From positions 45,352 through 109,351 of the forward strand of contig ONIY01000006.1 in the NCBI GenBank assembly GCA_900318065.1: a DNA stretch of 64,000 nucleotides, in the 5' to 3' direction. The translations under genes and the position numbers were made by a program. Positions 50,993-60,317 of this stretch are shown here, in pieces (the stretch's first letter is position 1; the number at the start of each line of letters is the position of its first letter). Under the pieces are notes generated by a model that was given only the letters and a program-made list of their open reading frames with translations, had not been told where the DNA came from and ran no database searches. The DNA comes from an uncultured Prevotellaceae bacterium (GTDB lineage Bacteria; Bacteroidota; Bacteroidia; Bacteroidales; Muribaculaceae).

Positions 50993-51757
50993 ATGGGAAA
51001 GAATAAACTCAAGAAGTTTGCCGACATGGAGACGTTCTCATGCGTCTTCCAGTACCCTTTTGCACGACTGCAAGAGCAGCCGTTTCCCATGCGGGGAAAG
51101 TGGAACGAGATGTATTTCCACAACGACAACCCCATTGTGCTCGAACTGGGATGCGGCAAGGGTGAATATGCTGTGGGGCTGGGCAAGAAGTTCCCTGGCA
51201 AGAACTACATTGGCGTCGACATCAAGGGCGCACGCATGTGGACCGGTGCCAAGGTCGTGGAGCAGGAAGGCATCAAGAACGTGGCGTTCCTGCGCACCAG
51301 CATCGAGCTCATAGACCACTTCTTCACGCCTGGCGAGGTGGCCGAGATTTGGATCACCTTCCCCGACCCACAGATGAAGAACGCCAACAAGCGCCTCACC
51401 GGGACGCGGTTCCTGAACAACTACCGCAAGATTCTGGTGCCCGACGGACTTGTCCACCTCAAGACCGACAGCCCGTTCCTCTACACCTACACTCACGAGC
51501 TCACCAAGCTCAACAACCTCACGACCGAGGTCGACACTGCCGACCTCTATGCCAGCGGCCTTGCCAACGACATCCTGGAGATAAAGACCCACTATGAGCA
51601 GCAATGGCTGCAACGAGGGCTCACTATCAAGTATGTCGCCTTCAGGTTGCCGCAAGAGGGTGTGCTCCAAGAGCCCGACATAGAAATCGAGCGCGACACC
51701 TACCGCAGCTACGGCCGCGGAGAGATTCAAATGCCACAAATCTTTGACAACAAATAA
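50993..51757 (+). CDS. trmB: tRNA (guanine-N7-)-methyltransferase
   Basis: A 254-residue SAM-dependent enzyme that methylates G46 in tRNA. Motifs: [20 protein letters not shown] (SAM binding), [17 protein letters not shown], and [20 protein letters not shown], the family's catalytic PDP segment. The C-terminus ([15 protein letters not shown]) is in the form seen in Bacteroidales. It starts 28 bases after the BspA-like gene and 37 bases before mrp, so they may be co-transcribed. Confidence 0.93.
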   Translation: MGKNKLKKFADMETFSCVFQYPFARLQEQPFPMRGKWNEMYFHNDNPIVLELGCGKGEYAVGLGKKFPGKNYIGVDIKGARMWTGAKVVEQEGIKNVAFLRTSIELIDHFFTPGEVAEIWITFPDPQMKNANKRLTGTRFLNNYRKILVPDGLVHLKTDSPFLYTYTHELTKLNNLTTEVDTADLYASGLANDILEIKTHYEQQWLQRGLTIKYVAFRLPQEGVLQEPDIEIERDTYRSYGRGEIQMPQIFDNK

Positions 51758-51794
51758 ATAACAACAAGCTTTTTAATCACATTAACACAAGAAA

Positions 51795-52901
51795 ATGACC
51801 GAAATTTATCCATCACTGATACTCGACGCCTTGCGCACCGTGCGCTATCCCGGAACCGGCAAGGACATCGTCACAATGGGAATGGTAGAGGACGACATCC
51901 GCATCAATGGCAACAAGGTTTCGTTCTCACTGATTTTCCCCAAGAAAACCGACCCTTTCATCAAGTCGATAGTAAAAGCCAGCGAAGTGGCTATCAACAC
52001 CTACATCAGTCCCGAGGTGGAAATCAAGGGAAACATCGCGGTGAAGACTCCCGACCCCGAAGCCAAGCCCAAGGCCAGCGAGCCACTGCCAGGCGTGAAA
52101 AACATCATTGGCGTGTCGAGCGGCAAGGGAGGCGTGGGCAAGTCGACGGTGGCTTGCAACCTCGCCGTGGCGCTGGCTCAGCAGGGATACCGCGTGGGCC
52201 TGCTCGATGCCGACATCTTTGGACCTTCTATTCCCAAGATGTTTGGAATAGAAGACGAGCAGCTCTATATGGAAGAAGTTGATGGACAGAAGCTTATCGT
52301 GCCTGCCGAGAAGTATGGCGTGAAGATTCTATCCATTGGATTTGTGGTGAGCAAGGACCAGGCGGTGCTGTGGCGTGGTGCCATGGCCAGCAACGCTCTC
52401 AAGCAACTCATCACCGAGGCCAACTGGGGCGAACTCGACTACTTCATCATCGATATGCCACCAGGCACCAGCGACATTCATCTCACTCTGGTACAGACTC
52501 TTGCCATCACTGGCGCCATCGTGGTGACAACTCCTCAGGAGGTGGCTCTCGCCGACGCTCGCAAGGGTGTGTCGATGTTCTTGGGCGAACACGTTAACGT
52601 GCCTGTGCTGGGCATCGTTGAGAACATGTCGTGGTTCACTCCTGCCGCTCACCCCGACGAGAAGTACTTCATCTTTGGGCGCGACGGCGGCAAGAACCTC
52701 GCCCAGGCGCTCAACGTGAACCTGCTGGGGCAAATTCCTCTCGTGGCTTCCATCTGCAAGGGTGGAGACGACGGTGTGCCAGTGATTCTCGAGAATTCAG
52801 TCTCGGGAGTGGCTTTCATGAAACTCGCCACCGCCGTGGGCGAGGCAGTCGACAAGCGCAACGCCACCCTACCCCCCACCAAGCGAGTAATAACTCATTG
52901 A
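51795..52901 (+). CDS. mrp: Mrp/ApbC-type iron-sulfur cluster carrier ATPase
   Basis: A 368-residue P-loop ATPase that holds and delivers iron-sulfur clusters. The N-terminal MIP18/DUF59 domain (1 to about 90: ILDALRTVRYPGTGKDIVTM) is fused to the ParA-like domain with the deviant Walker A SGKGGVGKST (about 111-120), LLDADIFGPSIPKMFG, and DMPPGTSDIHLT. Cytoplasmic. The typical CxxC of cluster ligands is not evident in the text I read, which is also true of several Bacteroidales members. Confidence 0.93.
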   Translation: MTEIYPSLILDALRTVRYPGTGKDIVTMGMVEDDIRINGNKVSFSLIFPKKTDPFIKSIVKASEVAINTYISPEVEIKGNIAVKTPDPEAKPKASEPLPGVKNIIGVSSGKGGVGKSTVACNLAVALAQQGYRVGLLDADIFGPSIPKMFGIEDEQLYMEEVDGQKLIVPAEKYGVKILSIGFVVSKDQAVLWRGAMASNALKQLITEANWGELDYFIIDMPPGTSDIHLTLVQTLAITGAIVVTTPQEVALADARKGVSMFLGEHVNVPVLGIVENMSWFTPAAHPDEKYFIFGRDGGKNLAQALNVNLLGQIPLVASICKGGDDGVPVILENSVSGVAFMKLATAVGEAVDKRNATLPPTKRVITH

Positions 52902-52910
52902 TATACTGGG

Positions 52911-53104
52911 ATTGGTTTTTGGTTTATGGAAGACAAGTTTAGTTTATAGTTTATCGTTTATGGTTTATGGAAGACCATTTTGGTTTATGGTTTATTGTTT
53001 ATAGTTTATGGAAGACAGTAGCGAGACTATAGGCACTGCAATCACTAAACTGAGAACTGAAAACTGAAAACTGGTAACTGATTACTGACAACTGAATACT
53101 GATA
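52911..53104 (+). repeat. Composite repeat: GTTTATn arrays, GGAAGACA core, ACTGAnn array
   Basis: GTTTATn heptamers with GGAAGACA three times (about 52926, 52968 and 53009), then a core ending GCACTGCAATCACTAAACTG, then eight heptamers in register at 53049-53104 (ACTGAGA, ACTGAAA, ACTGAAA, ACTGGTA, ACTGATT, ACTGACA, ACTGAAT, ACTGATA). The core matches the minus-strand copy at 27530-27590. Confidence 0.93.
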
Positions 53105-53125
53105 ACTAAATAACTACTAAAAGCT

Positions 53126-54010
53126 ATGAAGAAGATCTTTTTACTCTTAACTGTTGCAGCAACTATACTGAGCAGTTGCAACAAGGTGCCCATCTCGGGA
53201 CGTAACCAGTTGAACCTGGTATCCGACAGCGAAGTGCTGCAGTCGAGTCTTGCTTCCTACAAGGAATACATGAGCAAGGCAACACGCTCTACCGAGACTG
53301 TCAAGAGCGAACAAGTGACTCGCGTGGGACGCAAAATTGCTGCCGCCACCGAGGCCTATCTTAACGCCAACGGAATGAGCGACCAAGTGAAGAACTTCGC
53401 TTGGGAGTTTAACCTGGTGAGAGACAACCAGATTAACGCATTCTGCATGCCTGGCGGCAAAATCGTGGTGTATGAAGGCATCATGAACCTCATCGCTAGC
53501 GACGACGAACTCGCTGTGGTCCTTGGCCACGAGGTGGCTCATGCTGTTGCTAAGCACAGCAATGAGCGACTGAGCCAGCAGAAGGCACTCGAATATGGTG
53601 GCGCTGTGCTGGGCTCTATCATTAAAGGACAAAGTCAGCAAACCCAAAACCTCGCCGCTCAGGTGTTTGGTCTTGGTGCCAACTATGGCGTGATGCTCCC
53701 CTTCTCGCGCAAGCATGAGACCGAGGCCGACGACATGGGTCTCGTGCTCATGACTATGGCTGGCTACAACCCCGACTGCGCTCTCACCTTCTGGCAGAAG
53801 ATGAGCGCCAGCAGCAGTAACAACAAACTCGAGATCCTGAGCACCCACCCAAGCGACGCTACTCGCATCGCCAACCTGCAGAAGCAGATCCCTAAGGTTA
53901 AGCAGCAGTATGCAGCCTATCTGCCCAAGGCTACTACAACTACCACCACTACTACCAAGCCCAAAACCACCAAGAAGTCTTCGACCAAGAAATCTTCTAA
54001 GAAGAAATAA
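53126..54010 (+). CDS. M48-family metalloprotease lipoprotein
   Basis: A 294-residue lipoprotein (MKKIFLLLTVAATILSSC, lipobox Cys18). The zinc motif is HEVAH (135-139) with the third ligand in ETEADDMG. No transmembrane bundle, so it is of the soluble periplasmic BepA/Oma1 type, which acts in outer-membrane protein quality control. The C-terminal tail is Thr then Lys/Ser rich (TTTTTTKPKTTKKSSTKKSS), probably disordered. It follows a 224-bp repeat-filled gap. Confidence 0.93.
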   Translation: MKKIFLLLTVAATILSSCNKVPISGRNQLNLVSDSEVLQSSLASYKEYMSKATRSTETVKSEQVTRVGRKIAAATEAYLNANGMSDQVKNFAWEFNLVRDNQINAFCMPGGKIVVYEGIMNLIASDDELAVVLGHEVAHAVAKHSNERLSQQKALEYGGAVLGSIIKGQSQQTQNLAAQVFGLGANYGVMLPFSRKHETEADDMGLVLMTMAGYNPDCALTFWQKMSASSSNNKLEILSTHPSDATRIANLQKQIPKVKQQYAAYLPKATTTTTTTTKPKTTKKSSTKKSSKKK

Positions 54011-54100
54011 GTCTTAACTTCTGCCACTTCACAAGTGTGCCCAAGCAACACCTTGAGCACACTTGTTTGCCACTTGGCAACATCATCCCACCAAGAGTTT

Positions 54101-55501
54101 ATGCAATTTGACAGCTACATATATGCCCTGTTCCTGCCCATCGTTTTTGCTCTTTACTGGTCGTTAAAGAACAAATTGCAATGGCAGAACGTGATGCTGC
54201 TCATTGCCAGCTACATCTTCTACGGATGGTGGGACTGGCGCTTCCTGGCTCTGATCATCACCACAACGCTATCAACGTTTTTCACGGGACTGATAATCAA
54301 GAGCGACGGCTCGGCGCGCTCCAAGCTGTGGGTCGCTGTCAACATTGTGCTCAACCTAGGTATTCTTGCCACGTTTAAGTACTACGACTTCTTTGCCTAC
54401 TCGCTCTCGCAATGCCTGAGAGCGCTGGGCATTACACCTCACTTCACCACCCTCAACCTGGTCTTGCCGGTGGGCATCTCGTTCTACACGCTGCAGGCCA
54501 TTAGCTACACCATCGACGTGTATCGCGGCAAGGTGCAGCCCACACGCAACATCGTGGCCTTTGGCGTTTACATCGCTTTCTTCCCGCAGCTGGTGGCAGG
54601 CCCCATCGAGCGGGCGTCAAGGCTGCTGCCACAATTCCTCAAGACCAAGGACTTTGACTACAACAACGCGGTGACAGGCATGCGCCAAATCCTGTGGGGA
54701 CTGGTGAAGAAACTCGTCATTGCCGACAATCTTGCCGGATATGTCGACAACATCCTATACCACCCGTCGATCATGAGCGCCAGCTCGATTGTCATGGCAG
54801 CGATAATCTTCGCCTTCCAAATCTATACCGACTTCTCGGGCTACAGCGACATCGCCATTGGCTCGGCAAGGCTGCTCAACATCAATCTCACGCCCAACTT
54901 CAACTACCCGTTCTTCTCGCGCTCGATGAAAGAGCTGTGGCAACGCTGGCACATCTCGCTCATGACGTGGTTCAGGGAATATCTTTACTTCCCGCTGGGT
55001 GGCTCAAAGCGAGGCAGGCTGCGCACATGCATCAACATCATGGTGGTCTTTGCCGTCTCAGGTCTGTGGCATGGCGCCGACTGGACGTTTGTCGTCTGGG
55101 GAACGGTTAACGGACTGATGCTCCTGCCATTTGTGTTCATGCCCAAGAAAAAGAACCAAGCCCCTCACGCCACATGGCGCGACATTCCCTGGTGCATCGT
55201 CACATTCCTGATTTTTGCAATGATATTCCTCTCGTTCCGCTCGCCAAACATTGCCCACCTCACCGAGTGCCTGCAAGTGCTGGCGTCAGGGTCCTACCTC
55301 ACGGTGCCCATGGGCATCTCGGCACTCATCTATATCGTGCCGCTGGTGGTGGTGGAATGGCTGGGACGCAAGCAGGAGTTTGCCATCAAGTCGCTCCCCA
55401 TGCCCACCGTGCTGCGATGGGCAGTCTACTGGACGCTTGTCTTCCTCATCGTCTTCTACAGCGCTGGGCGCGACATTCAATATATTTATTTCCAATTCTA
55501 A
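54101..55501 (+). CDS. MBOAT-family O-acyltransferase (AlgI-like)
   Basis: The start is moved to the ATG at 54101 (MQFDSYIYALFLPIVFALYW), which begins the first membrane helix; the upstream in-frame extension is not protein-like. Of 466 residues, about ten are transmembrane segments. The family's catalytic His lies in VSGLWHGADWTFVVWGTVNG, and the substrate region is FFPQLVAGPIERASRLLPQF. AlgI-like MBOATs acetylate exopolysaccharide or cell-wall sugars in the periplasm. No partner SGNH/AlgJ gene is adjacent, but an amidase follows 21 bases downstream. The acceptor is unknown. Confidence 0.92.
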   Translation: MQFDSYIYALFLPIVFALYWSLKNKLQWQNVMLLIASYIFYGWWDWRFLALIITTTLSTFFTGLIIKSDGSARSKLWVAVNIVLNLGILATFKYYDFFAYSLSQCLRALGITPHFTTLNLVLPVGISFYTLQAISYTIDVYRGKVQPTRNIVAFGVYIAFFPQLVAGPIERASRLLPQFLKTKDFDYNNAVTGMRQILWGLVKKLVIADNLAGYVDNILYHPSIMSASSIVMAAIIFAFQIYTDFSGYSDIAIGSARLLNINLTPNFNYPFFSRSMKELWQRWHISLMTWFREYLYFPLGGSKRGRLRTCINIMVVFAVSGLWHGADWTFVVWGTVNGLMLLPFVFMPKKKNQAPHATWRDIPWCIVTFLIFAMIFLSFRSPNIAHLTECLQVLASGSYLTVPMGISALIYIVPLVVVEWLGRKQEFAIKSLPMPTVLRWAVYWTLVFLIVFYSAGRDIQYIYFQF

Positions 55502-55522
55502 GCATCCTTTATCACAACTATT

Positions 55523-56665
55523 ATGAAAAAGACATTTCTCGCAATCTTCGCTCTCCTCGTCACATCGATGCCACTGGCTGCGCAAGGGCTGAAAGGCAAG
55601 GTAATCTACGTCAACCCAGGCCACGGCGGATGGACCGTCAACGACCGGCCTCACTCCACCATCAACTATGAGGCGATGGACACCATGAGCTTCTTTGAGT
55701 CAAAGACTTGCCTATGGAAGGCGCTCGAACTGCGCAACCGCCTGGAAGCAGCTGGCGCAAGGGTGATAATGTCGAGGACTACCAACGGATGGGTGGCCAC
55801 TGGCGACAAGAACGCCACGGCCAACGACCGCTTCGAGACCTATGACGACGGCACAGGCCAGCAGCAACTCATCGACCTCTTCAAGATTGCCAGCCAGGTC
55901 GACTCGATTAACCCCGACTATTTCATCGCCCTGCACAGCAATGCCACTGGCGGCGGCGACGGCAAGAAGGTGAACTACCTGCTCTACATGTATCGCGGCG
56001 AGACGGGCAACGACTACGCCAAGGGGAGCATCGACCGGGCTCAGGTGGCGTTCCCATTTGTCTACGACAACCCGCTCACGGTGTGGACCGTGAAGGAGAC
56101 CGACCGATATGTCGCCGGCGACCTCACCTGGATGGGTGGCACGCCTCCAGGCAAGCCCAATGCTCTGGGCTACACTGGATGGCTCGCGGTGCTCAAGCAC
56201 AGGGTGCCCAGCTTCCTCGTCGAGGGGTCGTTCCACAGCTATCAGCCTGAGCGACAGCGCCTCATGAACCGCGACTACTGCCGCATGGAGGGCATCAGGC
56301 ACTTCCGTGGCATCAATGCCTGGTTCAAGGGCGACCCCGAGAAACACGGCTACATCGCCGGCACCATCAAGAGCGCCACCGAGGTCATCGACCTGCCTGG
56401 CTACAACTACAAGGAAGACACCGACGACCAGTGGCGACCCATCAACAGCGCCGTGGTCTACCTGCTCAACGACAAGGGGGTGAGAATTCGCCACTACCTG
56501 GTCGACAACGAGTACAACGGCTTCTTTGGATTCTTCTACCTCAAGCCAGGCAAGTACACGCTCGTCTACAGCGCTCCAGGCTACGAGAAGCGCTCCGAGC
56601 AGGTGGTTGTGCAGCAAGACCGCACCACCTACTGCAAGCCTCGACTGCACCGCATTTCACAATAA
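55523..56665 (+). CDS. N-acetylmuramoyl-L-alanine amidase family (Amidase_3) exported protein
   Basis: A 380-residue exported protein (signal MKKTFLAIFALLVTSMPLAA). Zinc-amidase motifs: IYVNPGHGGW (first His), FIALHSNATGGG (second His) and FLVEGSFHSYQPERQRLM (catalytic Glu). The C-terminal part (about 285-380) is a carboxypeptidase-regulatory-like beta domain (GYIAGTIKSATEVIDLPGYN, YLKPGKYTLVYSAPGYEKRS). It should cut amide bonds in peptidoglycan, or a related substrate, in the periplasm. It lies in a run of short spacings with the acyltransferase before and the hydrolase after. Confidence 0.88.
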   Translation: MKKTFLAIFALLVTSMPLAAQGLKGKVIYVNPGHGGWTVNDRPHSTINYEAMDTMSFFESKTCLWKALELRNRLEAAGARVIMSRTTNGWVATGDKNATANDRFETYDDGTGQQQLIDLFKIASQVDSINPDYFIALHSNATGGGDGKKVNYLLYMYRGETGNDYAKGSIDRAQVAFPFVYDNPLTVWTVKETDRYVAGDLTWMGGTPPGKPNALGYTGWLAVLKHRVPSFLVEGSFHSYQPERQRLMNRDYCRMEGIRHFRGINAWFKGDPEKHGYIAGTIKSATEVIDLPGYNYKEDTDDQWRPINSAVVYLLNDKGVRIRHYLVDNEYNGFFGFFYLKPGKYTLVYSAPGYEKRSEQVVVQQDRTTYCKPRLHRISQ

Positions 56666-56674
56666 TCCCGCATC

Positions 56675-57643
56675 ATGAAGTCTAGAATGAAGAAATTCCT
56701 GGTTCGCACAGTCGTAGTCTTATTCATCCTGGTGCTGGCTGTAACAATTGGTGCCAGCTTCTACATGCTCGACTTTGCCCTCTCGCCACAAAGGCGCACT
56801 CACGACGAGGCAATGACGAGGCTCTACAAGCGCGAGCCAGCCAACATCAAGACGTGGGTCAAATCCATTGAGAAGCGCCATGCTCTGCACGACACCACAA
56901 TCACCGTCCCCGAGCGTGGCAACCTGAAAGCCATCTACCTGCGAAGCGACAAGCCCACTAATCGCACCGCGGTGCTCCTGCACGGTTACAACGACCGCGC
57001 CGAGTCGATGCTGCATATCGCCTACCTCTACAACTACATCCTGGGCTACAACGTGCTCATGCCACACTGCTTTGCCCACGGCGACAGCGACGGCGACCAC
57101 ATCGACATGGGATGGCGCGACCGCCTCGACGCCATGCAATGGATGCAGCTCGCCAACGACATGTTCCGCGGCGACTCGGCACAGACGCAGATGGTGGTGC
57201 ACGGCATCTCGATGGGAGGCTTCGCCACCATGTGCATCAGCGGCGAGGAGTGTCCACCCTATGTGAAATGCTTTGTCGAAGACTGCGGCTACACCAGCGT
57301 GTGGGACGAGTTCTCAAGCGAGTTGCACAATGAGTTCTCGCTGCCCGAATTTCCGCTCCTCTACTCCACCAGCGCACTGTGCAAAATGCGCTACGGCTGG
57401 ACCTTTGGCGAGGCATCGGCGGTGAAGCAGCTCAAGAAGTCCACGCTACCCATGCTCTTCATCCACGGTGATGCCGACACCTTTGTGCCCTACGCCATGC
57501 TCGACACCCTCTATGCCGCCAAGACCACCGGCTACAAGGAGAAATTCATCGCCCACAGCACTACCCACGCTCGCTCATTCACCCGCCATCAAAGGGAATA
57601 CATCAGCCACGTCAAGAAATTCGTCAAGCGCTTCATCAAGTAG
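56675..57643 (+). CDS. Alpha/beta hydrolase, membrane-anchored
   Basis: A 322-residue protein with an N-terminal membrane anchor (LVRTVVVLFILVLAVTIGAS). The hydrolase core has VLLHGYNDRAESM (oxyanion loop), VVHGISMGGFATMC (nucleophilic Ser in GxSxG), MLFIHGDADTFVPY (Asp) and AHSTTHARSF (His). This matches the family of Bacteroidales serine hydrolases annotated as BAAT/acyl-CoA thioester-like or DUF1749-like. It starts 9 bases after the amidase and so is in its operon. Substrate unknown. Confidence 0.88.
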   Translation: MKSRMKKFLVRTVVVLFILVLAVTIGASFYMLDFALSPQRRTHDEAMTRLYKREPANIKTWVKSIEKRHALHDTTITVPERGNLKAIYLRSDKPTNRTAVLLHGYNDRAESMLHIAYLYNYILGYNVLMPHCFAHGDSDGDHIDMGWRDRLDAMQWMQLANDMFRGDSAQTQMVVHGISMGGFATMCISGEECPPYVKCFVEDCGYTSVWDEFSSELHNEFSLPEFPLLYSTSALCKMRYGWTFGEASAVKQLKKSTLPMLFIHGDADTFVPYAMLDTLYAAKTTGYKEKFIAHSTTHARSFTRHQREYISHVKKFVKRFIK

Positions 57644-57674
57644 CTGGCGATTTAAAGTGGCCACCTATCCCCTA

Positions 57675-57750
57675 TTCTATTACAATATTTACCCATTTTT
57701 ACCCCCATTCTATTACAAAAATATTGAAATTATTCCCCCTTTCTATTACA
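57675..57750 (+). repeat. 33-bp imperfect tandem repeat, three units
   Basis: TTCTATTACA recurs at 57675, 57708 and 57741 with exact 33-base spacing; the rest of each unit is rich in A/T with CCCC patches. It fills the gap between the hydrolase and miaA. Confidence 0.8.
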
Positions 57751-57785
57751 AATTTACACCTTAAATTCTTGCAAAACAAAAAAAT

Positions 57786-58706
57786 ATGCAAAAGAATTTC
57801 TTAATCGTCATAACAGGTCCCACTGGAGTGGGGAAAACGGCAGCAGCCATTGAGGTGGCGCAGCACTTGGGGTGCGACATCATCAATGCCGACTCCAGGC
57901 AGGTGTTCCGTGGCATTCCCATAGGCACTGCAGCGCCCACACCCCAGGAGCAAGCCATTGTACCTCACCACTTTGTGCAGTTCAAGGATCTTGACGAGTA
58001 CTACAGCGCCGCGCAGTTTGAGGCCGACGTGATGGCTCTGCTGCCCCAGCTGTGGCAGCAGGGCGACTATGCGGTGATGTGCGGCGGCTCAATGATGTAT
58101 GTCGACGCCGTGTGCCGTGGCATCGACCCCATCCCCGACATCAGCGACGACATCCGCCACGCCGTCAAGCAGCAATGGCAAGAGCATGGACTCGAGCCGT
58201 TGCTCGATGAACTCAAGCGCCTCGACCCCACCTATTATGAGCAAGTTGACAAACTCAACCCCAAGCGCGTGGTCCATGCCGTGGAGGTGTGCCGACAGGC
58301 GGGTGTGCCCTACTCCTCGCTGCGCACTGGACGCGCCAAGCAGCGACCCTTCGGCATCATCAAGATAGGCCTGAACATGGAGCGCGACAAGCTCTTCGAC
58401 CGCATCAACCGCCGCGTCGATGCCATGATAGAGCAAGGCCTGGAGGCCGAGGCGCGCAGCGTCTATCACCTGCGACACCTCAACTCGCTCAACACTGTGG
58501 GATACAAGGAGATGTTTGCCCTCTTCGATGGAACCATGGACCGCCACACCGCCATCGAGCGCATGAAGAAGAACACCCGCGTCTATGCCAAGAAGCAGCT
58601 CACCTGGCTCAAGCGCGACACCACCATCACCTGGTGCCACCCGTCACAGTGCCTCGACACTGCCATCGAACTACTAAAAACAGCACAAAATCCAAAAAAG
58701 TCATGA
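57786..58706 (+). CDS. miaA: tRNA dimethylallyltransferase
   Basis: A 306-residue enzyme that adds the dimethylallyl group to A37 of tRNAs reading codons that start with U. P-loop GPTGVGKT (11-18), INADSRQVFRGIPIGTA (substrate-binding Asp-Ser), PHHFVQ, and NTVGYKEMF near the C-terminus. Length is normal. The stop codon falls inside the left arm of the downstream hairpin. Confidence 0.95.
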   Translation: MQKNFLIVITGPTGVGKTAAAIEVAQHLGCDIINADSRQVFRGIPIGTAAPTPQEQAIVPHHFVQFKDLDEYYSAAQFEADVMALLPQLWQQGDYAVMCGGSMMYVDAVCRGIDPIPDISDDIRHAVKQQWQEHGLEPLLDELKRLDPTYYEQVDKLNPKRVVHAVEVCRQAGVPYSSLRTGRAKQRPFGIIKIGLNMERDKLFDRINRRVDAMIEQGLEAEARSVYHLRHLNSLNTVGYKEMFALFDGTMDRHTAIERMKKNTRVYAKKQLTWLKRDTTITWCHPSQCLDTAIELLKTAQNPKKS

Positions 58707-58752
58707 TTTTTAAGGAATCGATTCCACAAATTTCATGACTTTTGTGGATTTT
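58687..58752 (+). terminator. 20-bp-arm hairpin overlapping the miaA stop
   Basis: AAAATCCAAAAAAGTCATGA (58687-58706) pairs with 58733-58752 with a single mismatch. The left arm contains the end of miaA including its TGA; the right arm precedes the next promoter element (TATTTTTG at 58767-58774). Confidence 0.8.
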
Positions 58753-58766
58753 GAAAAATAATGTAC

Positions 58767-58774
58767 TATTTTTG
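58767..58774 (+). promoter_or_regulatory. -7 promoter element for recX-comF
   Basis: TATTTTTG matches TAnnTTTG; a TTTG lies 22 bases upstream at 58741-58744, inside the miaA hairpin. The recX start is 48 bases downstream. Confidence 0.55.
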
Positions 58775-58822
58775 TGGTATGATAAATCGGAACAATTTCT
58801 TCGAATACCTCATTTAGCCACT

Positions 58823-59308
58823 ATGCCACGCACTCCCATAACACCCGAAAACGCATTCTTGCGGCTCGCCACCATGTGTGCGCGATGCGAGCAGGCCGAG
58901 GGCGACCTGCGACGCAAGCTGCACGACTGGGGACTGGCTCAAACCGATGCAAGCGCCGTCATCCAGCGCCTCAAGCAGGAGCGATATCTCGACAACGGGC
59001 GGTTTGCGCGAGCCTACTGCCGCGACAAGCTGCGCTTCAACGGCTGGGGACGCATCAAGATTGAGTACATGCTGCGCGGCAAGGGCATTGAGCAGGAGAA
59101 CATCGATGCCGCCCTTGGCGAGATCGACGAGCAACAATATGCCGACATCCTCCACGAGGTGCTCGCCGCCAAGGCCAAGACGCTGAGCGGCAAGCCTCAG
59201 GAGCAGGCCCGTGCCGCTCTCATGCGCTTTGCCGCCTCGCGGGGCTTTGAGCCCGCCCTCATCTTCCCTGCAGTGTCACTGATAATGTCGTCGAGCAATG
59301 AAGATTAA
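58823..59308 (+). CDS. recX: RecX-family regulatory protein
   Basis: The start is set at the ATG at 58823 (MPRTPITPENAFLRLATMCA); the in-frame extension upstream crosses the promoter. The 161-residue protein has the three-helix RecX repeats: CEQAEGDLRRKLHDWGL, KQERYLDNGRFARAYCRDKL, and WGRIKIEYMLRGKGIE. RecX modulates RecA filaments. Its last 11 bases overlap the next gene, indicating translational coupling with the ComF-like protein, a DNA-related pairing. Confidence 0.9.
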   Translation: MPRTPITPENAFLRLATMCARCEQAEGDLRRKLHDWGLAQTDASAVIQRLKQERYLDNGRFARAYCRDKLRFNGWGRIKIEYMLRGKGIEQENIDAALGEIDEQQYADILHEVLAAKAKTLSGKPQEQARAALMRFAASRGFEPALIFPAVSLIMSSSNED

Positions 59309-60005
59309 AGACCTTTTCACAAGCGCAGCCAGCGTGCTCATGCCGCGCACCTGCTCGGTGTGTGGCAAGCCGCTCGACCTCGACGAGAAGTTCCTGTGCC
59401 GAGGCTGCCTGATGAAGATACCACGCACCCACTACGAGGACATCACGTTCAACCCCTTTGAGCAGCTCATGGCAGGAAAGGTGCCCGTGGAGCATTGCGC
59501 CAGCTATTTCTTCTACCACAAGGCCGACCCCTATGCCTCCATCCTCCACGACATGAAATACCGCAACATGCCCACGCTGGGACGATGGATTGCCGAGCGT
59601 GCCGCACGCGAGATGATGCCCAGCAACTTCTTCCAAACTGTCGACGCCATCATCCCCGTGCCGCTACACTACACCAAGCTCGCAAGCCGTGGCTACAACC
59701 AGTCGCTCTACCTGGCACAGGGCATCTCGCGAGCAACGGGCACGCCAGTGGTCAAAGGCCTCAAGGCTGTGCGCGAACACTCCACCCAGACCCACAAAGA
59801 CGCTGTGGAGCGCATGTTCAACACCCAGGGCATGTATGCCGCCTCCAAGCGGCACATCCCGCTCATCACTGGCAAGCACGTGCTCATCGTCGACGACGTG
59901 GTAACCACCGGCTCCACCCTGCTCGCCTGCGCCACAGCGCTGCACCAGGCTGTCCCCGGCGTCAAAATCTCCCTCTTCACCCTCGCCGCCGCCCAACTCG
60001 AGTGA
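59298..60005 (+). CDS. ComF-family phosphoribosyltransferase-like protein
   Basis: A 235-residue protein. The N-terminal zinc finger is CSVCGKPLDLDEKFLCRGCL. A phosphoribosyltransferase-like domain follows with the PRPP loop VLIVDDVVTTGSTL and upstream IIPVPLHYTKLASRGYNQS. ComF is needed for DNA uptake in competent bacteria; in non-competent Bacteroidales its job is unproven (DNA repair or recombination has been proposed). It overlaps recX by 11 bases. Confidence 0.9.
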   Translation: MKIKDLFTSAASVLMPRTCSVCGKPLDLDEKFLCRGCLMKIPRTHYEDITFNPFEQLMAGKVPVEHCASYFFYHKADPYASILHDMKYRNMPTLGRWIAERAAREMMPSNFFQTVDAIIPVPLHYTKLASRGYNQSLYLAQGISRATGTPVVKGLKAVREHSTQTHKDAVERMFNTQGMYAASKRHIPLITGKHVLIVDDVVTTGSTLLACATALHQAVPGVKISLFTLAAAQLE

Positions 60006-60317
60006 CGAAAAACCACAAAACAATTCAATACTTCAATATTTTTCACTAACTTTGCACAAACAAAGAAACAAGAAATAAGTGTGAAGTTTTAAGTGTTAAG
60101 GGTTAAGTAGCGCCTTACGGCGCGAGAATCGAGAATCGAGAACCGGGAATCGAAAACCAGAAATTTTGCAGGGACACAACCCGGAAATCCCGGATAATCC
60201 GGAAGCTCCCGCAAAACTGACTACTGAAAACTGATAACTGATAACTGAAAACTGACTACTGATAACTGACTACTGATAACTGACTACTGATAACTGACTA
60301 CTGATAACTGATAAATT
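60006..60317. other. Repeat-filled 312-bp leader of the prolyl oligopeptidase gene
   Basis: A -7 element TAACTTTG at 60047-60054 lies at its left, so most of the gap would be transcribed as a 5' leader. The leader holds GTTAAG-type heptamers (about 60085-60110), a GCGCC-TTAC-GGCGC hairpin (about 60110-60124), GAGAATC heptamers (about 60124-60158) and a 14-unit ACTGAnn array (60216-60313) that ends 4 bases before the start codon. Confidence 0.85.
60216..60313 (+). repeat. 14-unit ACTGAnn heptamer array abutting a start codon
   Basis: Fourteen units in perfect 7-bp register (ACTGACT, ACTGAAA, ACTGATA and so on); the last ends at 60313, and AATT then ATG (60318) follow. Only the last two bases of the unit vary. 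Confidence 0.97.
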
